In this document: piece by piece, positions 7,138 to 14,633 of the stretch | Position numbering within the stretch: the first letter of the stretch is position 1 | Layout: every line of letters begins with the position of its first letter | Assembly: GCA_019136395.1 (NCBI GenBank) | Contig: JAGVUH010000126.1 | Span: forward strand, 1 to 27,630 | DNA: 27,630 nucleotides | From: Gammaproteobacteria bacterium | GTDB lineage: Bacteria > Pseudomonadota > Gammaproteobacteria > Chromatiales > Chromatiaceae | Direction: 5' to 3' | Position numbers and translations under genes: made by a program | Notes under the pieces: generated by a model | Told to the model about the DNA's origin: nothing | Seen by the model: only the letters and a program-made list of their open reading frames with translations | Databases searched by the model: none

Positions 7138-7851
7138 ATGACCTCACGTTTCATCAGTCGCATTGGCGACTCCCTGCGCGATTTCGCGCATTCGCTCGCC
7201 GTGCAATGCACGGGCTACAACCTGCCGAAGGGCACCATCCGTTTTAACGGTACGCTGCACGGCGACCGGGTCTTCCAGGTCCTGGGAGGGCCGCGGGTGG
7301 AGTATCTGGAATTGCTGGCCGCCAGCGTCCACCTGGATGTGAACCGCCTGGGCGAACGGCTCTCGCAGTGGATGACCGGCTACAGCAAGGCCATGGACGG
7401 GCTGAGCGTGAAGCAGCTGGAGGTGGCGAAGCTGATGGATTCCCGCGTGCGGGTCGCCCTGGCGCAACGGATGCGTCAGGCCCGCCGGTGGCAAGCCTTT
7501 GACACGGTGTTCCCCACCCTGGACCGGACCTTTGCCGTGCCGCCGGGGCTCGCCCAGGACGTGCGGACCATCCGCCTGACGGGAGCGCCGGGCGATCAGC
7601 CGGCGCTGTTTGCGCCGTTCGTCGCCGGTACCTGGCTGCCCAGTGGCTATCAGGACATCTGGGACGTCCCGGAGGATTTCATCAAGGAGCGGATCTGGGC
7701 GGGTTTCATCGCCTTTGAAGGACACGATGGGACCACCCTGCGCCCCCAGCCCCACCGCCCGGTGGCCTGGCAGCGCGGGGAGGAGGCCGCAGCGCTGCCG
7801 GCGCTGTGGGCCGTGTGCGTCAGGGAGGCCGGTCATGGACATCAACCTTGA
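7138..7851 (+). CDS. Unknown cytoplasmic protein
   Basis: A 237-residue protein with no signal peptide or membrane segment. It has a helical middle section rich in Arg and Gln (VALAQRMRQARRWQAF) and a C-terminal part with strands and aromatic residues (GTWLPSGYQDIWDVPEDFIKERIWAGFIAFEG). The start is well supported by AGGAG seven bases upstream. It overlaps the next gene by 17 bases, so the two are co-translated and likely work together. I do not recognise the family. It lies under the second copy of the 29-bp upstream element, as the nuclease gene lies under the first. Confidence 0.7.
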   Translation: MTSRFISRIGDSLRDFAHSLAVQCTGYNLPKGTIRFNGTLHGDRVFQVLGGPRVEYLELLAASVHLDVNRLGERLSQWMTGYSKAMDGLSVKQLEVAKLMDSRVRVALAQRMRQARRWQAFDTVFPTLDRTFAVPPGLAQDVRTIRLTGAPGDQPALFAPFVAGTWLPSGYQDIWDVPEDFIKERIWAGFIAFEGHDGTTLRPQPHRPVAWQRGEEAAALPALWAVCVREAGHGHQP

Positions 7852-8656
7852 TCTTCGCCCCCTGCTGGCCACCGGCGACGAGGCCGTGCTGGACGAGCTG
7901 GTCCAGGCCTGCGTCGCCCACGGCGCGGCGATCACCTACCGCGGCGTGCCCGTGCTGCCGCTGTTGCTGGATGCGCAGCGCTTTGCGGCGCTCAATGCCA
8001 TCGCCCAGGCCCGCCCGCCGGGGTTTTATCAGGTCTTGCGCGCCAGCCATGGCTACAACGAGGGGCACCGCCTCTGGCGGCGACTGGTGGCGCAGGTGGC
8101 CGGCATGGAAGCGGTCTTTAGCCCGCTGCTTGCCTGGCAGGAGCTGGTCACGGTGATGGCGTCGGAGCTGGATGTGACGCGAATTGTCGCGGACTGGCAG
8201 TTTGCGCCCGACACCCCGGGCGCGGGCTGCACCCTGGAGGTGCCCTGGGAATTTCCCGAGGCGCCGGTGGCCCGCACACTGGCGGACCATTTCCAGCGTG
8301 TGGGCGGGGCCGCGGCGAAGCCGCTGGCGCCGGAGACGATGACGCGCATTGCCGCCCAGGTGAGCTATCAGGGGCGGTTGCCGGGAACCCCGATCACGCC
8401 CGCGTCGCGGGCCTGCGCCGATGGCTACCTGAGTGGGCTCAGCCACGGACCGCGCTACCGGGAGGGCACCCGACCGGCGTCGTTCTATGACATCCGGGCG
8501 GTGATCCCGGCCAAAGAACTGGTGCTGGTGTTTTATGCCACCGGCGGCTATGAGGTGGTGCGCAATCGCGCCATCGCCCAGGGCGAAGGGGGGCCGCTCT
8601 TTGCGCTGGACACGGCGCCCAGTCCCCCGGCATGGGCGACCCGGGCGTGGTTCTGA
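7835..8656 (+). CDS. Unknown protein, R-x-W-F tail family member 2
   Basis: A 273-residue protein related to the product of 4652-5524 over most of its length: an LLLDAQRFAAL helix, the GFY segment, a WQF block, and a C-terminal FYATGGYEVVRNRAIA segment. It ends PPAWATRAWF, matching the W-x2-R-x-W-F terminus. It has no signal peptide. ATG 7835 lies inside the end of the preceding gene with GGGAGG upstream, which supports translational coupling. It is closed by a strong terminator shared with the convergent minus-strand gene. Function unknown; the paralogy and tail suggest it binds the same partner as member 1. Confidence 0.75.
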   Translation: MDINLDLRPLLATGDEAVLDELVQACVAHGAAITYRGVPVLPLLLDAQRFAALNAIAQARPPGFYQVLRASHGYNEGHRLWRRLVAQVAGMEAVFSPLLAWQELVTVMASELDVTRIVADWQFAPDTPGAGCTLEVPWEFPEAPVARTLADHFQRVGGAAAKPLAPETMTRIAAQVSYQGRLPGTPITPASRACADGYLSGLSHGPRYREGTRPASFYDIRAVIPAKELVLVFYATGGYEVVRNRAIAQGEGGPLFALDTAPSPPAWATRAWF

Positions 8657-8679
8657 CCCGGAGGGTCGTCGGCCAGCAA

Positions 8680-8736
8680 CCCCCGCGGACGAGGTGCAGG
8701 ACTTCCCCCTGCACCCGCCCGCGGGGGTCTTTTTTT
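8680..8736 (+). terminator. Terminator between convergent genes
   Basis: CCCCCGCGG (8680-8688) pairs with CCGCGGGGG (8719-8727), with a nested GGTGCAG/CTGCACC stem, followed by TCTTTTTTT. It ends the plus-strand transcript 24 bases after the stop codon. Confidence 0.85.
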
Positions 8737-8771
8737 GCCCGCGTGCCGGGCGCGGCCGCGCCGGGGGGCGG

Positions 8772-11700
8772 TCAGGGCGTCCAGTGCACGACCGGACTGG
8801 CCTGCCCCTTGTCGTTGGTGGCGATGAGCTGCACCTCATGCAGCCCCCGCGCCAGTTGCGCCGTGCTGAAGGACACGGCAGCGCTGGTGCTCTGCCCGGG
8901 ATCCACCAGCGTCCCGGGGGCGTCGGCATAGCGCAGCTGCCACTGGTAGCGGGCGATGCGGCCCATGGGCACCGTGCACTGCGCCTTGAGCGTCAGGGCG
9001 GTGACGCCGTCGCCGCTGGCGGTCAGGGCACAGTGCGGGGGCTCGCCGGCGATCAGGGTGACCGTGGCGGGGGCGCTGGCCGTGCGCCCATAGTTGGTCT
9101 CCAGCTGCACCTCGAGGGCGTAGTCGCCGGGGCGGGGCGCCTCAAAGCGCATGTTGCTGACCAGACGGTCGCTGACCACCTGCCCGTTGACCAGGAAGCG
9201 CAGGGCGGTCACCCGCTCCTGCTCCAGCAGCCCCCCGGCATACCAGTAGACCGACACCGGCGCGGGCGCGCGCCGCCATTGATCGCCGACCACCAGCCGG
9301 GTGTCGAGGGTGATCGCCAGCGGGTCCGGCACGGTCAGGGTGTCTTCCAGCACCGCCTCATGCCCGCGGGTATCGGTGATGCGCAGGCGCAGCGGATGGC
9401 TGCCGGTGGTGCGCAACGCCACCGTGACGTCGGCGTCGTGCCGCTGGTCGACCTGCGCCTGCGGCGGAAAGTCTCAGGTGTAGGTCAGCGGCTCATCGCC
9501 CAGAGGGGTGCGCGTCTGGCTCACGGTGTAGCGCACGGTGGTCGGGTCGTATTCGCGCAGCACCTTGGCGGTCCAGGCGAAGGTGGGGAAGACGTAGGTC
9601 CAGGGACGAAGCGGCAACGCGGCCACCGTTTCGGTTTCCGTCCGATAGCCCGGCACCCAGGCGCGGTAGCGCAGGACCTGGTCGGCGTCCGGGGTGACGG
9701 TGTAGTCGAGCGCCACGCCGGGCTGCACGCTGCCGTCCGGCAACAGCCACTCCCCGGTGATCGTCAGACCCTCCGGCGGCGGCAACCGGCTGTGCAGGGG
9801 CAGGAGGGTGACTGCGTAGGCGTAGGTCCGCCCACTCTCGACCACGGTTGGCCCGGTGATGAGGGGGGTGCGCAGGCGTGGCGTCAGGACGGCGACGGCC
9901 CCCCGCGCCCGCTGCCAGGCGCCGGGGATGTCCGGCGCCGCCTCGTAACGTCCCAGGACCTCGAGGCTCCAGGTGGCGGTGATGTCCGCCGGCAGGTTGA
10001 TCACCGGCCCGGTGCCGGTCAGCCAGTGGGTATCGCTCAGGCCGCGCCGCACCCGCCAGCGATAGTCGACCGGGCGCGGATCCGCCCCACTTCTCGCCGT
10101 CCAGGTCACCGCGTGCCCGGTGAAGGTGAACTCCGGGCCGCTGAGGGTGAGGGTCGGCACATCGTAGATGTGGACCTGGGACGGCGCGCAGACGGCGCTC
10201 AGCCCGCTGTGGCGGTTGGTCAGCGTCGCCTGAAAGCGATAGATCCCCGCCGCCGGCAGGTGGGCGACATAGGCAAAGGCCCGCGTCTGGTCCGGCGCCG
10301 CGGGGAGTTCCTGCCAGTCGCCGTCGTCGACCGCCTGCGCCCAGGCAATCGTCCCGACGTCGGTGTTGCGGTGACGATCCGCCGGCACCACCTTCTGCGC
10401 CGCCGCGGTGCCCGGCGTACCCGTGGCCTTGGCGGTCGTCACCTGGCAGTCCACCGGCGCGCCGGCGGCCACGGTGAGCGTGACCGCGCTGCTGGTGACC
10501 TTGGCCGCCGGTCCGGTGTGCGGCGAGCGATACACCGCCTCGGCCACCAGCCGGTGGCGCCCGGCCGCCAGCCGGCCAACGGGCAGGGCAAACCCGCCGG
10601 TGGCCGCGATGACCTCGGTGGGCGTACCGACCGCTTCGCGCTGCCAGCCGTCGGCGCGGGCGGTCTCGCGGTAGAGCTGGAGACGCCACGTCCCCATGGT
10701 CGCGGCATCGTAGTGATAGGCGCCCTCGCGATAGGTGCCGAACGCCCCGGTGAGCACCAGATCCTGCGCGCTGTGCGGCGTCGGCGGGCGCTGGAGATTG
10801 AGACTGAGTTTCCCCGGCAGGGCGACGAAATGCAGGACGCTGTCGCTGACCACCTCCGGGTGGCGGGTATAGAAGGCGCGCAGCTGCAGCCGTTGCTTGT
10901 CGCCCAGCGCGGCCAGCTCGGTGGTCAGCACGGCGCGGGCGCTGCTGGTGGTCGAGCGCAGGTCATGCAGCACGGCGCCGCTGGCGACATCGGTGATCTG
11001 CAAGGTGACCCCGGGGTAGGGCGCGCCGTTGACCAGCACCCGGCCGGCCGCGTGGCGCCCGGGGCGCGTCGGCCAGGAGCCGTCCGGCAACCAGTCGGTC
11101 TGATAGCCCAGGGCGCCGGTGACCTGGTAGGTCAGCTGCGGTGGCGCGGGCTCGACGATCGCCAGCGGGGTCAGGACCGGCCCCGCGTCGGGGAGAAAGT
11201 GATAGACGCCGTCCTGCGCGACCAGCAGTCCCGGCTGGTAGCGGAGCGGCACCGTCCCGGCGGCCGCCTCCAGGTAGCCCTCGAGGCGCGCGGGCTGTCC
11301 CGCCAGCGGCGCCAGGCCGTCCGGCGGGTCGACCCAGTACCCGGCGCACACTGCCTGGCCGTCGGCGCCCGCGGCGGGCGGGGTGGCGTCCGTCGCCAGC
11401 ACCCCGACGACGCCTGCGGGGCAGAGCGGGTCGGCGCGGCCTTCCAGGGCGAGACGCACCGGCTGGATCCGGCGCGCATACGCCGGCTCCACCCCGGTCA
11501 CGGTCAGCCGCTCCGCCGGTGACCAGGCCCGCAGCGGGGCGCTCAGACGGCGCACCACGGCCTGGTTAATATCGACCTGCAAGGCGCCGTGCTCGCCTTC
11601 GGCGAGCTGCTCGGGATGCGCCCAGCGCAGGGGCAGGGTGAGCCGGCCGTCGTTGGCGGCAAAATCGTAACCGGGCAGGGTGAGCTGCGCCCCGGGGGCC

Positions 11701-12081
11701 AGGGTCTGCGTGCCGATCACCAGGCTGTCGCCGGCGTCGGCGGACCGGGTCAGGTTGAGGTCCGCGACGCCGGTAATCCCGCTCGGCTCCGAGGTCAGCG
11801 GCCACAGCCCGGAGGGATGGCGGACCGCCTGGGCGCCGACGACGCGCGGCAGGGCGATGGCCAGGGCGGTGAAACTGGCCGTGCAGGTGGTCGCCGCGGT
11901 GAGGGTGACGACGCCATCGGCACAATCCGGGTCGCCACTCCAGCCGGCGAAGACGCTGCCCGGGGCCGGCGTCGCGGCCAGGGCCACGACCGTGCCGGCG
12001 AGGAAGTCGGCCGCGCATTGTGCGCCGCAGTCCAGCCGGGGCGCTGAGGACGCGGCCGAAGCCCTCCTTGATGACGGTTAG
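8772..12081 (-). pseudogene. Broken Ig-like/InlB-repeat surface protein gene
   Basis: On the minus strand a very long beta-rich protein can be read. Its start is an InlB-type repeat ([21 protein letters not shown], then a Cys pair) and the rest is a series of Ig-like domains with strands such as YTWDFP and LEVQLETNY. Three lesions are visible. An in-frame TGA at 9474-9476 follows LTYT and precedes DFPPQ, where TGG (YTWDFP) would be expected. A frameshift near 12031-12037 splits the repeat, since [17 protein letters not shown] lies in one frame and [10 protein letters not shown] in another. Beyond about 12081 the frame meets a stop and the signal peptide and earlier domains are missing. Long surface proteins of this style serve adhesion or matrix functions. 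A sequencing error could explain one lesion but not the missing 5' end. Confidence 0.8.
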
Positions 12082-12153
12082 CTAGTAGGTCATTTCTTGT
12101 CATTTCACACCATAACCAGTAAGAGGCCAGACAACCCGCAAGCCCCTTGTTTT

Positions 12154-12181
12154 TTAACATCGGCCACGTTTAGGTTATGCT
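12154..12181 (+). promoter_or_regulatory. Candidate integrase promoter
   Basis: TTAACA (12154-12159) and TATGCT (12176-12181) are separated by 16 bases, giving five and four of six consensus sigma-70 positions. It is just before the repeat cluster and points towards the integrase. Confidence 0.35.
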
Positions 12182-12195
12182 TTGTTGCGGAGCGT

Positions 12196-12254
12196 GGGTA
12201 ACATCGTTTAACATCGTTTTTAGTTACCCATACGTTACCCCTCAACCGGGTAAC
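12196..12254. repeat. Four GGGTAAC sites and tandem 10-mers before the integrase
   Basis: GGGTAAC occurs at 12196-12202 and 12248-12254, and its complement GTTACCC at 12223-12229 and 12234-12240. Two tandem copies of ACATCGTTT(A/T) lie at 12201-12220. Short clustered sites in both orientations next to an integrase are typical of arm-type integrase, excisionase or repressor binding sites. Confidence 0.55.
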
Positions 12255-12336
12255 GCGACGGAGACAGGCCCCGGGCTGGATACCAGCCAACCCGAGGCCC
12301 TGACCATCAACCCAACCTGTAAGCGAGGTTCGGCCC

Positions 12337-13557
12337 ATGGCTACCCATCAGTTTACCGTCAAGTGGCTGGAAGCCGTTAAACCCGGGCCTACCGGCCGGG
12401 ATGAGTATTTCGACGAGCACACCCCCGGCCTGGGTCTGCGGGTCGGTGTCCGCAGCAAGACCTTTTTCGTCATGCCCCGGGTCCTGAGACAGGGCCAATG
12501 GAAACAGGAGCGGATCAGTCTGGGCAAGGTGGGGGAGACCACCCTTGCCGAAGCGCGGGAGAGTGCCAAGCGAGTCATTGCCACCGCCAGCGCCGGGCAG
12601 ATCCCCGACGACGTGGCCAAGGTGCGCCGGGAAATCCTGGTCAAGGAATCGGCCAACTCATACGGCAAGGTCCGGGCTGACTTCCTGCCCCTCTACCGGG
12701 TCAAGCGGGGCGGCCGCCTCTACCCGCCCGCTGACCGAACCCTGAAATCCATGACGGGCGCCCTGGAGCTGCTGAAGGCGTGGGACGACCGCCCCATGAC
12801 CAGCATTACCACCGCCGATCTGCAAGCCTGGCACGATGGCTATGTGGCGGCCGGCAAGGAGAGCGCCGCCAATGTCTACCTCGCTTTGGTGCGCAAATTC
12901 TTCGGCTGGGCCAAGGAGCGCGGCATCATCACGCGCAACCCCGCCGCCGAAGTGGTAAAGGGCGGGGCCAGCCAGGCCCGGGAGCGGGTCCTGACGAATG
13001 ATGAGCTGGTCGCCGTCTGGCGGGCCACTGGGGAGGATCACCCCTACCACCGCATCGTGCGCCTGCTGCTCCTCACGGGTCAGCGCCGCACCGAGGTGGG
13101 CGGCATGGACTGGAGCGAGGTGGACCTTGAGGCCGGTATCTGGAACCTCCCCGCCGCCCGGGCCAAGAATCGCCGCCAGCACCTCATACCCCTCGCGCCC
13201 CCGGCCCTGGCCCTCCTCAAGGCCCAAGCCACCAAGGGCGCCACCGGCCTGGTGTTTCCCAACAGCAAGGGCCGCCCCCCGACCGATTGGGGCATCCAGA
13301 AGCGGCGCCTTGACGAGCGCACCCACCTCGCACCCTGGCAATTGCACGATCTGCGCCGCAGCATGGTTACGCACCTGGCCGAGGATCTGGCCATTCCGCC
13401 CCACATCATCGAAGCCACCATCAACCATGTGAGCGGCTTCAGGAGTGGCGTGGCTGGGGTCTACAACCGCGCCCAATACCTGACCGAGCGACGCCAGGCT
13501 CTCGACGCCTGGGCGAATCATGTCCTGGCCCTAGTGGCGGCCAAGGAAGGCGAGTGA
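12337..13557 (+). CDS. P4-family tyrosine integrase
   Basis: A 406-residue site-specific recombinase with the P4/CP4-57 layout: an N-terminal arm-binding DUF4102 region (DEHTPGLGLRVGVRSKTFFV, then ISLGKVGETTLAEAR), a central SAM-like core-binding domain, and a C-terminal catalytic domain. Catalytic residues are visible: Arg250 in LLTGQRRTEV, His337-x2-Arg340 in LHDLRR, a His in TINHVSG and Tyr376 in GVYNRAQY. All are present, so it should be active. It inserts and excises the element through an attachment site. The next gene overlaps its stop by one base (TGATG). The protein is full length for the family. Its position at the left end, reading inward, fits an integrative element whose left border is near 12081. 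Confidence 0.95.
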   Translation: MATHQFTVKWLEAVKPGPTGRDEYFDEHTPGLGLRVGVRSKTFFVMPRVLRQGQWKQERISLGKVGETTLAEARESAKRVIATASAGQIPDDVAKVRREILVKESANSYGKVRADFLPLYRVKRGGRLYPPADRTLKSMTGALELLKAWDDRPMTSITTADLQAWHDGYVAAGKESAANVYLALVRKFFGWAKERGIITRNPAAEVVKGGASQARERVLTNDELVAVWRATGEDHPYHRIVRLLLLTGQRRTEVGGMDWSEVDLEAGIWNLPAARAKNRRQHLIPLAPPALALLKAQATKGATGLVFPNSKGRPPTDWGIQKRRLDERTHLAPWQLHDLRRSMVTHLAEDLAIPPHIIEATINHVSGFRSGVAGVYNRAQYLTERRQALDAWANHVLALVAAKEGE

Positions 13558-14198
13558 TGGACCTCCCCCCCTACCTCCATCCCCAGGATGACGGCTGGCG
13601 GCTGGAGGATGCGGTATCCATCTGGCTGTTGGTCCATTACGGCATCAACCGCTCCGATCCCGACACCCCCGAAATCCGCCGCCTGCGTCTCCAGGCCCGC
13701 CGGGAGGTGGTGACCCTGGCCAGCGAACTTCCGGATCAGCTCAAATCCCCGCCCGTCTACGTTCGCCGCGTGCACCGCGATTGGGGCGGCGCCACAGATC
13801 AGTGGCCCCGTCAGAGCCGGAATAGTACACCGCCCCGGACCTGGGTAACCACCACGGCCCTCGCCGGGCTCTGTCGCCAATGTGGTCACGTCCCGCCCTG
13901 GGAGCAGCAGCCCCCCCTGGCCACCCTGCACCCCGCCCTGGTGCCCCAGGAGACACTGGCGCTAGGGGCTGATGAGCGGGAACTAGCGACGGGCGGCCGG
14001 CCCTCGACCAATGCCGGCGCCTATGCCTACATCGACTCACTCTTGGCCAAGGGCAGCGGTAAGGCCGCCGCGTATCAGAATGCCGCCAGCAAGTTTCCCT
14101 CTCCTGGCATCGACCACGACACCAGGGCCAACCAGTTAGCCTCTGGATACCGCCAGCGCAACCGGAATCACCGGAATAAAGCGCATAAACCCCTTTAG
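13557..14198 (+). CDS. Unknown protein coupled to the integrase
   Basis: A 213-residue protein beginning at the ATG that overlaps the integrase stop. The N-terminus is rich in Pro/Asp/Trp (LPPYLHPQDDGWRLEDAVSIWLLVHYGI). The middle has a Cys pair (LCRQCGH) and the C-terminus has a helix-turn-helix-like segment (GAYAYIDSLLAKGSGKAAAYQNAASKF) followed by a strongly basic tail (YRQRNRNHRNKAHK), suggesting DNA binding. I do not recognise the family. Tight coupling to the integrase suggests a role in integration or excision. A good terminator follows it. Confidence 0.6.
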   Translation: MDLPPYLHPQDDGWRLEDAVSIWLLVHYGINRSDPDTPEIRRLRLQARREVVTLASELPDQLKSPPVYVRRVHRDWGGATDQWPRQSRNSTPPRTWVTTTALAGLCRQCGHVPPWEQQPPLATLHPALVPQETLALGADERELATGGRPSTNAGAYAYIDSLLAKGSGKAAAYQNAASKFPSPGIDHDTRANQLASGYRQRNRNHRNKAHKPL

Positions 14199-14219
14199 GC
14201 ATTCCCTCCCACCTTCACC

Positions 14220-14246
14220 AAGCCGCCATTCTGGCGGCTTTTTTTT
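14220..14246 (+). terminator. Rho-independent terminator
   Basis: AAGCCGCC (14220-14227) pairs with GGCGGCTT (14233-14240), followed by a run of eight T. It ends the integrase transcript 22 bases after the stop codon of the coupled gene. Confidence 0.85.
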
Positions 14247-14345
14247 GCCCTGAAAAAAAATAAAAAGAATAAACCCTTTATACAGTTTTATTCGCTAATT
14301 TCATTGGTTAACTTGTGATTCATCAGCCACGATGGAGCATCTCCC
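14247..14345 (+). promoter_or_regulatory. AT-rich promoter region for the replication genes
   Basis: This about 100-bp stretch is unusually AT-rich (runs of A, TTTATACAG, TTTTATTCGC, GGTTAAC) between a terminator and the AlpA-like gene. It must carry the promoter for the downstream module, but several boxes are possible and none can be preferred. Confidence 0.4.
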
Positions 14346-14564
14346 ATGAACATTAGCGACGACCCTATCATTTCCGATCCCGAACTGCGGCGCATTGCCG
14401 GGGGGGTCACCCCGATGACGATTTGGCGGTGGAGAAAGGCCGGAATTCTGCCTCCAGCCCTCGTCCTTAATGGCCGCAATTACTCGCGGAAAAGCGCTAT
14501 CGACGCGGCCCTGTCTCGTGCCTTTGGTCTGGAAAATTACGCGCCCAATTCCCAGGCCACTTAA
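14346..14564 (+). CDS. AlpA/MerR-like excisionase or regulator
   Basis: A 72-residue DNA-binding protein of AlpA type: LRRIAGGVTPMTIWRWRKAGILPPALVLNGRNYSRKSAIDAAL, a winged helix-turn-helix with the hallmark TIWRWRKAG recognition helix and a wing strand (NGRNYSRKSAID). In P4-like and CP4-57 elements AlpA-type proteins activate integrase expression or act as excisionases. GGAGCAT precedes the ATG. It is the first gene after the integrase transcript and reads the same way as the replication genes. The family call is firm; whether it acts as Xis or as a transcriptional regulator cannot be decided from the sequence. Confidence 0.85.
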   Translation: MNISDDPIISDPELRRIAGGVTPMTIWRWRKAGILPPALVLNGRNYSRKSAIDAALSRAFGLENYAPNSQAT

Positions 14565-14594
14565 TCAGATGCGGACAGCCCATGCGCAATAAAA

Positions 14595-14617
14595 AGCCCC
14601 TGAGGTAAACAGGGGCT
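14595..14617 (+). promoter_or_regulatory. Hairpin just before the ParB-like gene
   Basis: AGCCCCTG (14595-14602) and CAGGGGCT (14610-14617) form a perfect 8-bp stem, followed by AAAAGAGG, which is the ribosome binding site of the next gene. It may terminate part of the AlpA transcript or control translation of the ParB-like gene. It lacks a proper T-run. Confidence 0.5.
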
Positions 14618-14633
14618 AAAAGAGGTAAATCAA

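Larger units (their letters stand above)
12082..12336. other. Probable left end of the integrative element
   Basis: This gene-free, more AT-rich segment begins where the surface protein gene is cut and ends at the integrase. It contains a candidate promoter and a cluster of short repeats listed separately. No tRNA gene is present, so the attachment site is not a tRNA end as is usual for P4-type integrases. The attachment core could not be found, because no second copy of the junction sequence is visible in the window. Confidence 0.5.

Noticed and set aside
8535..11522. A 995-codon open frame on the plus strand
   Set aside because: It lies antisense to the Ig-like gene and its translation is Arg/Gly/His/Gln-rich with no domain character; high GC leaves long antisense frames open.
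12082..12336. A tRNA gene as attachment site for the P4-type integrase
   Set aside because: I looked for cloverleaf arms and a CCA end and saw none.
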